Positions 1-13,609 of a DNA stretch of 64,000 nucleotides are shown piece by piece. The translations under genes and the position numbers were made by a program. Position 1 is the first letter of the stretch. The number at the start of each line of letters is the position of its first letter. The DNA is taken from positions 45,417,054 through 45,481,053 of the forward strand of contig CM069593.1 of NCBI GenBank assembly GCA_035771175.1. The letters run 5' to 3'. Under the pieces are notes generated by a model that did not search any database, was not told the DNA's origin, and saw only the letters and a list, made by a program, of their open reading frames with translations. This DNA is from Paratinospora sagittata. Lineage: Eukaryota; Streptophyta; Magnoliopsida; Ranunculales; Menispermaceae.

Positions 1-15
1 TCTTTTATAACGCTG

Positions 16-50
<35 letters not shown>

Positions 51-569
51 GTGCAGAAATTGTGGCGTAAAAATTTATAATAAATAATATGATTGATTAT
101 AGCTAGCAATAAAGTTACGGTGGGGGTGTTATAATATATATATATATATATAATATTACTTTAAGTTGTTATTGCTACGCATCATTACTCATGTTTACAG
201 AGCTTAATAAAGTTACGGTGGGGGTGTTATAATATATATATAATATATTACTTTAAGTTATTATTGCTACGCATCATTACTCATGTTTACAGAGCTTAGT
301 AGCTTTCTTATTTATTAATTAGTTAGTTGAAATGAGTTAAAAAAAAGGGTAAGTAATTAAATTAAGAAGGGAGGAGGAGACACTTAGACACAGTGATGTC
401 CTTTTTTTTTCATTCATCTGAGCAGCGCCGGCGCTTTATTTTTTTTGTTTTTTCTTTTATAACGTTGTATAGAGAGAGAGACATAAGTGCAGAAATTGTG
501 GCGTAAAAATATATAATAAATAATATGATTGATTATAGCTAGCAATAAAGTTACGGTGGGGGTGTTATA
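1..569. repeat. Local duplications with GA and AT microsatellites
   Basis: A block containing a GA run, then ATAAGTGCAGAAATTGTGGC, then GTTACGGTGGGGGTGTTATA occurs at about 1-150 and again at about 452-569. Inside the first block a unit of about 92 bases (GTTACGGTGGGGGTG, an AT run, then CTACGCATCATTACTCATG) is repeated in tandem at about 116-207 and 208-298. No coding potential is visible. The block is cut by the window edge, so its full extent is unknown. Confidence 0.8.
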
Positions 570-645
570 GCCATGTGTCACCAGCAAAGGACTCTACTGT
601 TAGAGAAAGGAGAGAGAGAGATTGAGATAAATTATAAGGTAAAGC

Positions 646-1630
646 TTTGTTGGGTTTTAACTTAGGAAAAGTTTGAAAAGAAATGGATGTCCTTGTCACC
701 CATTTCAGCTTTATCTGTTATATGAATGAAGCAAGAAAGTAAGGTAAGGAAAGTGGAGGTCCTATGGCTATGGTACTGACTGGCTTTCCCTTCCTATAAT
801 AATGAAAAAACAAAAGCTCTAATGGGTCAGCAGCTTATAACAGCTTTCGGCCTTCTTCTTTGGTGGGGTGTAGTTGGGGTTCTTCTATATGATTGTCTTA
901 ATCATCAATCTGCAATTCAAAATTTTGGAAAATTTAATTGAAGATAATATTATTTACATACAATACATGATATATATATATAACAATTGATGTTAAGGCT
1001 TGTGTTTTGTGTGGGCTCCAAAATTTTGAATTGCAGATAATAATATTTACATACAATACATGATATATATAACAATTGATGTTAAGGCTTGTGTTTTGTG
1101 TGGGCCACTTTGCTCATCATTCCTGGAATATTTCAAGTTTATCAGAGAGACCCACTTCTCACTTTTTGTCCAGGAATAACTTAGGAAAAGTTTGAAAAGA
1201 AATGGATGTCCTTGCCACCCATTTTAGCTTTATCTGTTGTATGAATGAAGCAAGAAAGTAAGGTAAGGAAAGTGGAGGTCCTATGGCTATGGTACTCACT
1301 GGCCCTATGGCTATGGTACTGACTGGCTTTCCTTTCCTATAATAATGAAAAAACAAAAGCTCTAATGGGTCAGCAGCTTATAACAACTTTCGGTCTTCTT
1401 CTTTGGTGGGGTGTAGTTGGGGTTCTTCTATATGATTGTCTTAATCATCAATCTGCAATTCAAAATTTTGGAAAATTTGATTGCAGATAATAATATTTAC
1501 ATACAATACATGATATATATATAACAATTGATGTTAAGGCTTGTGTTTTGTGTGGGCCCCTTTGCTCATCATTCCTGGAATATTTCAAGTTTATCAGAGA
1601 CCCACTTCTCACTTTTTGTCCAGGAAGCAG
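646..1630. repeat. Segmental duplication, offset about 519 bases
   Basis: The segment starting CTTAGGAAAAGTTTGAAAAG at 661 recurs almost unchanged at 1180 and stays similar for about 290 bases. A shorter block, ending in GTTAAGGCTTGTGTTTTGTG and followed by CTCATCATTCCTGGAATATT where complete, occurs three times, near 948, 1035 and 1485. Small open frames here change between copies and look accidental. The duplication appears young because copies differ by only a few bases. No gene is recognised. Confidence 0.8.
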
Positions 1631-1874
1631 GTGTTGACTACAATCCGTCTCTCATTGGAAAAAAAAACAAAGACGAAGTGAAATTTCAAAAAAAAGGCCT
1701 TGGAATCCAAGAAAAAGGTATCTCATCCATGGCAGAAAAGAAATATAGCATGTAGGTCCCTAGAATTAGATTGATTATCACACAAAATAATAAAGAAATG
1801 AAGGAATGAGCTGTGATTAGAAAAAGGGGGAAGAAAGACAATTAAAAAAAAGTGTTGAATCATGATCTAAGCCT

Positions 1875-2105
1875 AAATAAACTATAGCAATTATTGAGGC
1901 ACTATTTAATTCTTGGTGGGATAAGGAATTTGGTGTCGGAATAGGTATGTAGTAAATAAACTATAGCAATTATTGAGGCACTATTTAATTCTTGGTGGGA
2001 TAAGGAATTTGGTGTCGGAATAGGTATGTAGTAAATAAACTATAGCAATTGTTGAGGCACTATTTAATTCTTGGTGGGATAAGGAATTTGGTGTCGGAAT
2101 AGGTC
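1875..2105. repeat. 79-bp tandem repeat, three copies
   Basis: Three head-to-tail copies of a 79-base unit (AATAAACTATAGCAATTATTG ... GGTGTCGGAATAGGTATGTAGT in part) start at 1875, 1954 and 2033. A fourth, diverged and partly deleted copy lies apart at about 2731-2835. The unit is not coding. The separated fourth copy shows that the array was once longer or that the unit was moved by a later insertion. Confidence 0.85.
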
Positions 2106-2730
2106 GAGGTGTGTATGCAAGTTAAAAATTGAGAAAGGTATATACAAAAAGTAAATCTAGAGCTACTTTAGTTGAATATTAAACAAATAAGCTAGCTGGT
2201 GGGAATTAATTAATAGGCAACTTGTACCAACCAAAGGGTCTAAAAAAGTAAAAGGTGAGTATATATATATATAATTCAATTTCATTTGGCCCCAAGATTT
2301 AATATAACATATTCAAATGCTCGTATATATTTTGTTTTTCTTGGTTATGCACTGATAGCTAATATTATTCTATGCGTAATTAATAAATGTTAAGATTACA
2401 CTCGGTAATAATATCTCTAAAATATAATTGGATGAGTAGTAAGGGTGATGTGGATGACAAACTTCAAGATTCGTTGATTTCAAAACGGATATTATTAAAA
2501 ATAAATAATTAACTAAGTGATGCAATTGAAAATGCATTCCAATTGAAAATAAATAATAATTGTACTGGTACAATTATTTGCACCAGTATTAGAGCATAAT
2601 ACAAAGAAAAATCAATAGAGTTATTATTATTATTATACATTATAACATTATTTGAAGATTTAATTAGGAGATTGAAAAAGTATTAATCACTGGTCCACAT
2701 AGAAAGAAAAAAAATTAAAAAGAAAGAAAA
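2106..2730. other. AT-rich intergenic stretch
   Basis: No gene, RNA or clear repeat is visible. The stretch is AT-rich and contains a short ATT trinucleotide run near 2620-2636. Confidence 0.6.
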
Positions 2731-2862
2731 TTTGGTGTCGGAATAGGTATGTAGTAAATAAACTATAGCAATTATTGAGGCACTTTTTATCTTGGTGGGA
2801 TAAGGAATTTGATGTCGGAATAGGTATGTAGTTCATTTGGCTAGATTTCAAGGAATAGAACC

Positions 2863-3294
2863 TTGGTCTTCTGTCCGCCTCTTCTCCATCTTCGCCTTCC
2901 GACCAAAGTCGTCGTCTCGGTCGCGTTTCCTCTTCTTACCGACCTCTCCGATCATCGGCGGCTCTGTCTAGGGCTTCTGCAACATCTTCTTTGCTACCAA
3001 CCCAACACAAAATTAGGGGGTGCAATTTGGGCTGTATGTCACTGTGTCGTTGATGCAATTTTGGGAGCGCTGGGGCTTCCGGACAGCGGGCAGATCTTTC
3101 CGGATTCCGATCCGAAATGGAAGGGCGCTCCCTTCTCGTTCTCAAGCTCGATTCGTTGTTTTTTATCGCTTTTTTATGTTCTAATTTTTGTTTTTGGTTG
3201 CAATTTTCATGGATTTGATGTCGGAATCTGGAAAATACCTATTTCCGAGCATATTCGAGAGTCGAAATCTGGAGGAAGCTTTGATGTCAGGTAG
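2863..3294 (+). other. GC-richer island with 143-codon open frame, possible gene remnant
   Basis: This stretch is clearly richer in G and C than its surroundings and carries an uninterrupted frame of 143 codons. The translated product matches no family I recognise, and its start is poor in charged residues and looks like translated leader sequence. The frame runs into a GT donor-like site (CAG|GTAGAT near 3290), and possible AG acceptors follow near 3394 and 3600. A second frame at 3593-3901 (102 codons) is also unrecognised. A 5' part of a degraded or non-coding gene is the most natural reading, but coding function is unproven. Confidence 0.3.
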
Positions 3295-3301
3295 ATTTTT
3301 G

Positions 3302-5410
3302 TTACAAATTTTTTGGGGTTTATGTATTTGGTTGTAACTTATTATATCTCTATGTCTATATCTTACTGTTTTTTGTTGTTTGTTTGGTTTTAGTTTCGGA
3401 TCTTGAGACTCCGAAGTTGACGATGTTCGGGACAGATAAACAATAAATCTTATCCTTCATATGCTTGGCAAGAAGAGTCAGAAAAAAAACAATCCATAAA
3501 GGTTAGCTATGAATGAAAATAGAAAATTTATTAAGCTGACAGGATGATACCTTAGTAGTTTCGTGGGTAATATGTGCTGATAAATTTCGTCGTTGTACAG
3601 TATTTGTGTAGCGTCTTTATTTGTTGAAAAACTTCCGGCATACAAATGGGAAGAACATCCTAAAATTTATAGTGAGTTTCAAGAAAAGGATAACACATGT
3701 AACAGTACTTCATGGGCAATAGTCAAGAAAGGCTGCGGCATCTCTCAGACTTGGACAAAATTAGGCAGAAGATCAGGACGGACAACCATCCATGGCCATC
3801 TCTCACAACTAAGACAAAATCAGGAAAAATCTTCGTGTAACAGTAGTCAAGAAAGGCTGCAAGATCACATGGGCAACAACACGTTTGGACAAAATGATTA
3901 AGTAGAAATGCTAAATTAACCAATGAGGTTAAGATCATACTCCCATTTTTTAATATTTTTTTGTCAGCTGATCATTATTATGTCTTCAAAATTAAAAATT
4001 AGTCCACAATTTTTATTTTAATGCTTATCCTTGGGATGTTATAGACTCATTTGATATCGATGCCACTATGTTCCTTTAGTGGTACCCATGCCAAGTAGAT
4101 TAGTCTTTATAATGTGGATAAGCTGGCGTAGAGGATTGCTACTTAAAAAAAAAAATAGTCTGAACACTTGTTTTTATATGACTATTTAGGTATGGTTGTG
4201 AGGTTAATTCATAATAGATCTTCAAAATTAAGAATTAGTCCACAATTTTTTTTTTGGGTCAAACATGATCTTCTAAGCATGCTGACGTGGCGCGCTGAGG
4301 AGTCTCCTTTGGAGTGAGTTATTAAGTATATATTATAGATTTGTTGCTCTTTCCTTCTTCTTTCATATCTTAATCATAATTTTTCTTTCTCCTATTAGCA
4401 ATAATTTAATAATTTCACAAACTTCTGTTCTTCCAAGTTTATCTTGTAATAAAAAAGGAAAGATTATACAAAATGATTAAAGCAGCCAATCCCAATTTTC
4501 AATTTTATTATTTGAGCTCCCAAGTTAAACGATGATGATATAAAAATAGAAAGTGGGCTAATAATTGAAACAATGGCTCCGTTGGAAAAAAAAAAAAAAA
4601 AAAAAAAAAACAAATAAAGTGGATATTAAAATAAATTTAAATAGGAAATGGGGCGTATAAACTAAAATAGAAAATAGGGGTGAGTAGGCAGGTGGATCAA
4701 GCTTTGTATAATTTATTTCTGATCCTCCTCCTTTCTTCATGTGAAAAAGTAGAAAAAAAGTAGGATTATCTTTTGTCTCCAACAATACATTTTTAATTTA
4801 TTTTTTAACACAATTGGCTTCACCTGACAGCGAACGGTATTCTCCTTATCTGATGTTAATACTTTTTCAATACATCAGATATTGGAAAATAAAATAAAAA
4901 AATAAAATTACAATAACAAGGGTTAGCAAAACAAATTAAAAATCAAGTAATAAATGAATTAAGACAGCAAAAAAAAGGGGAAAAGTTGACCTTTATCATA
5001 GCCCAAGCATAAACAACAATTCCCTGTGATTTTACCCAATTCCCCTAATCACAAACATATGCAACAATTACCTAAAAACCCAAGTTGCCCGACTAATCCT
5101 CTTTGAATCATTTTATCGTACATGATCTCTATGCTATCCTCTTCCGTCTTGATGAATTGGAAGTCCTAATTTTGTAACAAAAAAAGTGCTGAGAAAAAAA
5201 GGTTTAAAAATAGAGGGAAAATGGAACGAAAGAAGTCTTCCAAAGCAACAAAGCATGGATATTACTAGAGTTTTATTCTAAAAATTGAAGTGGAAATCAT
5301 GGTGATTGAGGCTATATTGGTGTTTTTAATAAATTGATTACTCCGTGAGCTTTTAAAGTATTTGTATTATAAGTAGTATAGATAATATTAAGAATACTAT
5401 AACTGAGTGT
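3302..5410. other. Non-coding stretch with short repeats and a long A run
   Basis: No gene is supported apart from the doubtful frame at 3593-3901. Near 3720 and 3848 the phrase GTCAAGAAAGGCTGC is repeated. Near 3979 and 4217 the phrase TCTTCAAAATTAA followed by ATTAGTCCACAATTTTT occurs twice. An A run of more than 20 bases starts at about 4586. The rest is AT-rich with no recognised content. Confidence 0.5.
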
Positions 5411-6700
5411 TTTCAATCAAGTGTATAAAATGAAAATAATAACTTGGGTCCAATTAGTTTAAATAACTTTTTAAGATAATAATATATAACTATGATATTC
5501 ATATTATATTGTATCCTTTTACTATTCTATTGTTTGGGCTTAAGAATTGTTGGACCAGTTTCTTGACATACTGAGCTGGACGATGTGCAGTTTGTCACGA
5601 TGATCAGATCAACGTGGGGAACAGCTCCAGGTCAGCAGACAATAGTTATAACTTGAATAGCTGATCAGTTACCACAAAAGGGCATCATCAACTCGGTAGG
5701 TATGTCATGTCTTACCGACCTGAGTGTGTCGGCCCCTTGTAGGAACTATCTCCTAGCCCAGTGGCCTATGCAGAAGGACAACCACCAACTCGACATACCA
5801 AGCTGACGAACTGTATGACTCCATTGCGGATCATGACTAAACGCGATCTTTGATAAGTACAAGGCGAGATCGACGACGACAAGTTCGAGATCTATTCCTT
5901 ATTCGTCTATGATAAGAGCTAAAAGCCCTACCAATTAGACTAGAAGACTGATAAGTTGTCCCAATCTGATTACGATCACTCCAAATCTTCTTAATTCTAC
6001 TAGGAATCAAATCTACTCTTCCATCACAAAACTGACTTCTGATTCTACAATAATTTTACTACAAGGCCAAAGACTTAGAGTTCTCTCTATAAAAAGATCA
6101 TTACCCCTAAGGGGAGATAAGCAATTCTCGACTTAGTTCAATACTATTAACTCTATGGAGCTTTAAACTAATTTAAGCATCAGAGGGCATTTGACTGATA
6201 CCACACCAGTGTTTTTCATGATAACCCTTCTCTTTTATTTCTCTCTCTCAAATCACTAACTTTCGACGACCTTTTCAGCACTCTGACGAGTTTCAGGTCA
6301 TCCTATTCCCTCCACCTCCTCGTCTATTGACGTTGGTCAAATGTTACGCCAACATGAATAATGTTGAATAAAATGAATTTAACAAAAATTATAATAACAT
6401 AGATTTGGCTAAAATACGAAAGAAAGACATTATTTACATATTAAGCCATTTTGATGACTTATTTTCATTATATATATAAATTAATAATATCTTCGATATA
6501 TAAAATGAAAAAGAATTATTGGGTTGGATTAAATTTAAATACTTTTTTTAAGAATAGTAATATATAACTATGATATTTACATTATATTGTATTCTTTATA
6601 CTCTTCCATTGTCTATGCTCAGGACCTAAGAAAATATATGTTAATTATTTTACTCAATTCTTCTAAGCATATTGTGTTGAATAAAATAAATTTAACTAAA
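5410..6700. repeat. Old direct duplication split by a solo LTR
   Basis: Sequence at about 5410-5547 (TATAAAATGAAAA ... TATATAACTATGATAT) recurs with moderate divergence at about 6497-6615. Sequence at about 6357-6440 recurs near 6670-6755. The spacing is explained if an AT-rich tandem pair existed first and the LTR at 5548-6354 then inserted into it. No coding sequence is present. Confidence 0.65.
5548..6354 (+). mobile_element. Solo LTR, 807 bp, TGTTGG...CCAACA
   Basis: The segment begins TGTTGG and ends CCAACA, a perfect six-base terminal inverted repeat of the LTR type. Base composition is more balanced than the flanks. A TATAAAAA promoter-like motif lies near 6094. The flanking five bases are AGAAT on the left and TGAAT on the right, so four of five match a target-site duplication. 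No gag or pol lies next to it. A solo LTR left by recombination between the two ends of an element explains all of this. Orientation follows the TATA motif. The superfamily is not determined. Confidence 0.65.
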
Positions 6701-6928
6701 TTATAATAACATAAATTAGACTAAAATTATAAAGGAAAGACATTATAACATAAATTTATAATTCATTTGTTAGTTATTTACATATTGATAAATATGTATT
6801 TTTTAATTTGTTATTTGTTTGTTTTATTTTGTTTATTAAATTTAAAATATTTCAACATTTATTATCTTAATTTAATTTAAAAATATATTTCATAAAATTA
6901 AGCTAATATATTTTTTGGGTCCGACTTG

Positions 6929-6946
6929 TTGGGTCTCGAGACCCAA
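6929..6946. promoter_or_regulatory. Perfect 18-bp palindrome upstream of eL42
   Basis: TTGGGTCTCGAGACCCAA equals its own reverse complement and includes an XhoI-like CTCGAG core. It lies about 36 bases before the TATA motif of the eL42 gene. A binding site for a dimeric factor is possible but not shown. Confidence 0.5.
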
Positions 6947-6981
6947 ACCCTCTCTTCAAAACCCTGATCCTTCTTTCTCGA

Positions 6982-7008
6982 TATAAATCGAAAAGCTCCT
7001 AGGGTTTT
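6982..7008 (+). promoter_or_regulatory. eL42 core promoter: TATA box and telo-box-like motif
   Basis: TATAAAT at 6982-6988 is followed by CTAGGGTTTT at 6999-7008, the reverse complement of the telo box core AAAACCCTAG. Telo boxes are common in promoters of plant ribosomal protein genes. A pyrimidine-rich stretch after it (TTCTTCTTCTGC) is a likely transcription start area. Confidence 0.55.
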
Positions 7009-7079
7009 CTTCTTCTGCTACCGCTAGAGCTCGGCTGTGCATTGGGAGCGAGAAGGAAATAACAATCAAGTTGGCAGCC

Positions 7080-9254
<2,175 letters not shown>

Positions 9255-10422
9255 GTTGTGGCTTCTTGTGCTGCAGTACTTTACATGCTTGGTTGAGAAC
9301 TACTGTCAGATTTTGTATTTCACTTTTTTTGAGTTACGTTTTATCTCTTAGACATGCATTTGTTCATGAGATCATATGACACATTCAGTATTAGCACTTG
9401 GGGATCTCAAGCTCGTCCTTTTTATCATTAGTGCAAATTGGTTATGTTTTGATATTGTTGTTTTTGTCGGTTTAGTCCAGATGGATGCGAATGATAGTTG
9501 GGTAGAATGCAACTTGCAGAATTGAAAGAAATTTCTCAGTAGTATGTTCTTTTGTTTCTCTCACCAGGGAGATTTACAGAATCAGATCCATCAGCAAATG
9601 AGAAAGAACTTTAAAAGAGAATAAAAAAATCAGTACAATTTTTTGTTCTTGTTATCGTAGGAGGTTACATGGATGCGTATGCCCTTGTGATATTTTAATG
9701 TTGAATATCAGGGACAAGCGTTTTCAATAACATAAATGCATGCCCTGACGTTGAAGTTGCTCTAGGTGAATGTATCTTATAACAGATCTCCTTTGGAAAA
9801 AAAAAAAAAAATTCCAATGTTTTATTGTCAAGTTTTAACGATACCACACGTTGGGTCACAAGTCTTACAATTTCTATAGCAATATCATAAGTAAATTCTT
9901 TAAAGAGAGTAGTTTTCCATGTGGTTTCAGAGGCATTAAACAGGTCCTGTGGTTTGAGCTTGAACATGGATAGAGGTACTCTATGGAATTAAAAAGCGCC
10001 AATTTCTCAATGAAATTGTTTTTGTATCAATAATCTAATGAACTGAAAACAATGGTACATGATCTAAAACATGGATTTTCTCCTCTGCAGTATCCAAATC
10101 TCAAATTTCAACCCTCCCTTTATTTTTTGGGTGAAACAAAGTTCATCCCTTTCACTGATTCTAGATGCTGCGTCACAGCCCGCTCAAGAAAGATTATTTG
10201 AAGCCGAAAGATTATTTGAAACCGATGTATGTGCACACCACAAAATCATGAATTCAAATCTCACCTCTTACCTTAAAAAAAAGAGCTTATTTGACCAGAG
10301 TAAAAAATTATTAAATATGCCCTTTGTCATTGATTACTCCAAAGGACAGAAAACACATTTCTTCAATGCTTCTCATTCAGACAACAAGCAGCTCAAAACT
10401 GTTGAAGCAAAGCACTGTCAGG
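9255..10422. other. Interval between eL42 and the hydrolase gene
   Basis: The first 200-300 bases are the likely 3' untranslated region of eL42 on the plus strand, and the last part is the likely 3' untranslated region of the minus-strand hydrolase gene. The two genes converge here. An A run lies near 9797. Short open frames such as 9695-9967 (-) and 10071-10454 (+) show no recognised product. Confidence 0.5.
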
Positions 10423-11582
10423 TCAAGGCAAATTGCTCATGTTGGGAGATATGATTTCAAGCAGTCCCTTGGGATTGTCTACATGGACCCAATGCCCAGA
10501 TTTTGGAAGAACAAGAACTGAAAACTTCCCCTCACATTCATTCTTTTCCCTACTAGCAAGTTTTTCCATCTGCTGAACCATGTGTGGAGACCACCTGTCA
10601 CTGTTCTCAGCGCGCACAACCGCAATCTGAAGCCCTTTAGGTGGGTGCTCTAATAGGGGCCAATAGCTCTTCTCACTGCAGATTTTGAGATGTCTCAAAT
10701 GTGGAAAATGAGACTGCAAGACAAAAAGCTTCTGAACCATTTGCAAGAGGAAGTGAATCTTACCGATAAGAATTGAACATTTCAACAGCACCTTCGAGAT
10801 TAAAAGCCCATGTCTCATGGTCACCTGACTTCTTAAGGTTGCTTCCAATCCATTCCGACAGGGACTTTGAGAACCCAAGACTGATCATGTGCTCCACTAG
10901 CCACCTGAAGCCAACCAGATCCATTATGTCAAATGCTTGGAACCAATGCTATTCACAGGAGACAGGTATTGATCCAAATGAACCATGTTGAATTCTAAGA
11001 GAACTAACAAAAATATGATCATGTGAAAACAACGGAAAGATGATTCCTGATTAGCATAACTATGATATGACATAGTTTCGATTGGCTGAGTCTACTCAAA
11101 CCAGGTAGCTCAATTTGAGATTGTTTTTCAAAACATCATCTCAACCTTTTAAAATACTGTTCTTGAATGAGCACAGGCATTAAATATTGAGGGCAAACGA
11201 ATGAACATATCGAGGGAACATAAGGTCCATGAAGGACATGGTTCAGCAGCCCCATTCACAAGATCTAGACTACAATTAAATATTTAACTATTAAAATGAT
11301 CTTTAGAAAATATATATCTCAATTGTATAACAATAAGTAATTCACTGTACAGATGTACCGCTGGGGTTTCTCATATCGTACAACTCCAAGAATAGTTTAC
11401 ACCATTACTGAACAATGATGGCAAAATCAAAGTGTACTCAAGTACAAGGATATGGAATTCTTACTTCCGTGATGGAATCAAGGAAGGTAGACTCTGGAGG
11501 GTCTGCAAAACTTTTTCCACTTCTCCATCACTATCTTCACGGTATACATCTCCAGGGACGGAGTCCAGCACCCACAGCTGTT
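10423..11582 (-). CDS. Alpha/beta-hydrolase (ABHD11-like), 3' exons only
   Basis: Three minus-strand exons with GT-AG ends join in frame: 11582-11465, 10904-10764 and 10675-10423. They encode the C-terminal 170 or so residues of a plant alpha/beta-hydrolase of the ABHD11 kind, including LWVLDSVPG, WLVEHMISLGFSKSLSEWIG, SYWPLLEHPPKGLQIAVVRA and GHWVHVDNPKGLLEI. The His of GHWVH is the expected catalytic His. The exons carrying the nucleophile-elbow Ser and the N-terminus are not found. The first visible exon begins inside a codon after an AG acceptor at 11583-11584, so coding must continue upstream, but from 12235 the sequence is gypsy retrotransposon. Either the 5' exons lie beyond the insertions or they are lost. 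The three exons have no stops. Substrate is unknown; the family hydrolyses esters or lipids. Confidence 0.8.
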
Positions 11583-12234
11583 CTGCATCAAGAAACCATT
11601 GAAACCTTCTCACATCGGTAAATAAAACCCACGATAGGGACGGAAGTCAAGATAGACTCAAATTTAGCAGGTCTTGCTAAGCCCTTGAAGAGTAAAGAAT
11701 TAAAGAAAATTTCATTTGGGTGGAAAATAATTGATGTCATTACGATGAAATATTCAGATCCCAAAATCAATATTGTAATCAAGTAATCACTCTTTCAAAT
11801 ATTAGTTTCCAAATCTCCATTTACCAACAGACTGATCTATAAGGCCTACAACAAATTCAAACTGGACCCTGGAAGATCTCGAATTGATCATTTGATGATA
11901 TTGGAAAGTTACACGTAAATGACTCGTGCAGACAAACATGATTTAGATTAATTATTTCTACATGCAAAACGCCCTTGTTTCTGTTTAGAGAAATTCATTA
12001 ATCCAAACAGAAGACTTGAACCACATGACAAGGAAACCTAGTAAACCATTTAGGATTCATATTTCCTTCTTATCAATTAGTAGACTGATTTCATATTGCC
12101 AGAGGGTTATATGGCCTCAAGCATAGAGAACAGATTTCAATAGAATGTTTAAAACAACTAATATCAATGAGCTCAGCTGCCAGAAATACTTTGAGTGCCT
12201 GCTTATATCCATTGTCTTCTTGTCATCTGATGGT
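11583..12234. other. Intron or 5' remnant of hydrolase gene up to gypsy insertion
   Basis: No further hydrolase exon could be read on the minus strand, including no GHSFGG-type nucleophile motif. The interval ends where gypsy pol sequence starts abruptly near 12235. It is most simply an intron of the hydrolase gene. Confidence 0.5.
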
Positions 12235-13598
12235 GCCTTGAGATTTAGGGGACGTTTATGGGTTCCCGCAGATCCACGACTCAGACAGAGCGTTCTCCAA
12301 GAGGCTCACAGATCTCATTATGCTATTCATCCTGGCGGAACCAAGATGTATCATGATATGAAAAGAATGTATTGGTGGCCCGACATGAAGAGAGAGATAG
12401 CTCAGTTCATTCAGAGGTGTGAGATCTGTCAGAGAGTCAAAGCTGAGCATCAGAGGCCTGGAGGGCAGATGCAACAGCTTGCCATTCCTGAATGGAAATG
12501 GGAGCACGTCACTATGGACTTTGTTGTGGGATTACCCAACACCCCGAGGAGACATAATGCTCTTTGGGTTATTATTGATCGCTTGACCAAGTCCGCTCAC
12601 TTTCTACCGGTGAACACTAGGGATTCTATGGACAAGCTGAGCAGACTCTATATGCGGGAGATAGTCAGATTACATGGAGTGCCAGTTTCGATTGTGTCAG
12701 ATAGGGATCTGAGGTTTACATCGGTATTCTGGCAGGGGTTGCAGAGGCAGCTCGGCACTAGACTAGATCTCAGTACCGCTTTCACCCCCAGACGGATGGC
12801 CAGTCTGAGAGGTTGATATCGATTTTCGAGGATATGCTTCGAGCTTGTGTCCTTGAGTCCAGTGGTAACTGGGAGGAGTACATACATTTGTGTGAGTTCG
12901 CATACAACAACAGCTATCAGTCCAGTATTGGCATGGCTCCTTTTAAGGCATTGTATGGTCTACCCTGTAGATCTCCGACCTGTTGGACGGAGGTAGGGGA
13001 TGTTGCGGTGATGGGACCAGAGTTTGTACATGAACACACAGAGAAGATTAAGAGGATCAAGCATAATATGAAGGTAGCCCAAGACAGGCAGAAGAGTTAC
13101 ACTGATGCTAAGCGGAAGACCGTAGAGTTCGAGGTGGGTGACCAAGTTTTATTGAAGGTCTCACCTCAGAAGGGCCAAACTAGATTTGGGATAAAAGGCA
13201 AGCTCGCTCCGAGATTTATTGGGCAGTTCGAGGTTTTAGAACGAATTGGCCCCGTCGCTTACCGATTAGCCTTGCCACCTCAGTTAGCATCAGTCCACAA
13301 TGTCTTTCATGTGTCAATGCTGAGAGTGTACAAGAGTGATTTTGATCACGTCTTGGACTGGAGGAACATTAAACTGAGGCAGGATGAGACTTATGATGAG
13401 GAACCTATTCAGATACTTGACCGAAAGGTCCAGAGGTTACGTAACCGCGAGATCCCGATGGTTAAGGTGAGATGGCAGTTCCATGGCGAGGAGCAGGTTA
13501 CTTGGGAGCGTGAGGACTACATGATGGAACACTTTGCCAAGTTCATGGGCTTAGGTAATTTCTTAACCTTAAAACTTCGAGGACGAAGTTCATTCTAG
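12235..13598 (+). pseudogene. Ty3/gypsy integrase and pol 3' end, truncated and frameshifted
   Basis: The translation shows an integrase with an HHCC zinc region (His pair in HRSHYAIHPGG, Cys pair in CEICQ), then the catalytic core with Asp in MDFVVGLP and Asp in SIVSDRDLRF. A one-base deletion near 12783-12790 breaks the frame. The second frame continues with the region of the third acidic residue (SIFEDML), the GPY/F-type region (LKVSPQKGQTRFG) and a C-terminal chromodomain-like tail (VRWQFHGEEQVTWERED). Protease, reverse transcriptase and RNase H are absent, so the copy is 5'-truncated. It is followed by a purine-rich stretch and an LTR. The chromovirus branch is likely. It cannot move by itself. 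Confidence 0.9.
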
Positions 13599-13609
13599 GG
13601 TGGGTGTGA

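Noticed and set aside
10773..10991. 72-codon plus-strand frame
   Set aside because: Antisense shadow of the alpha/beta-hydrolase exon on the minus strand.
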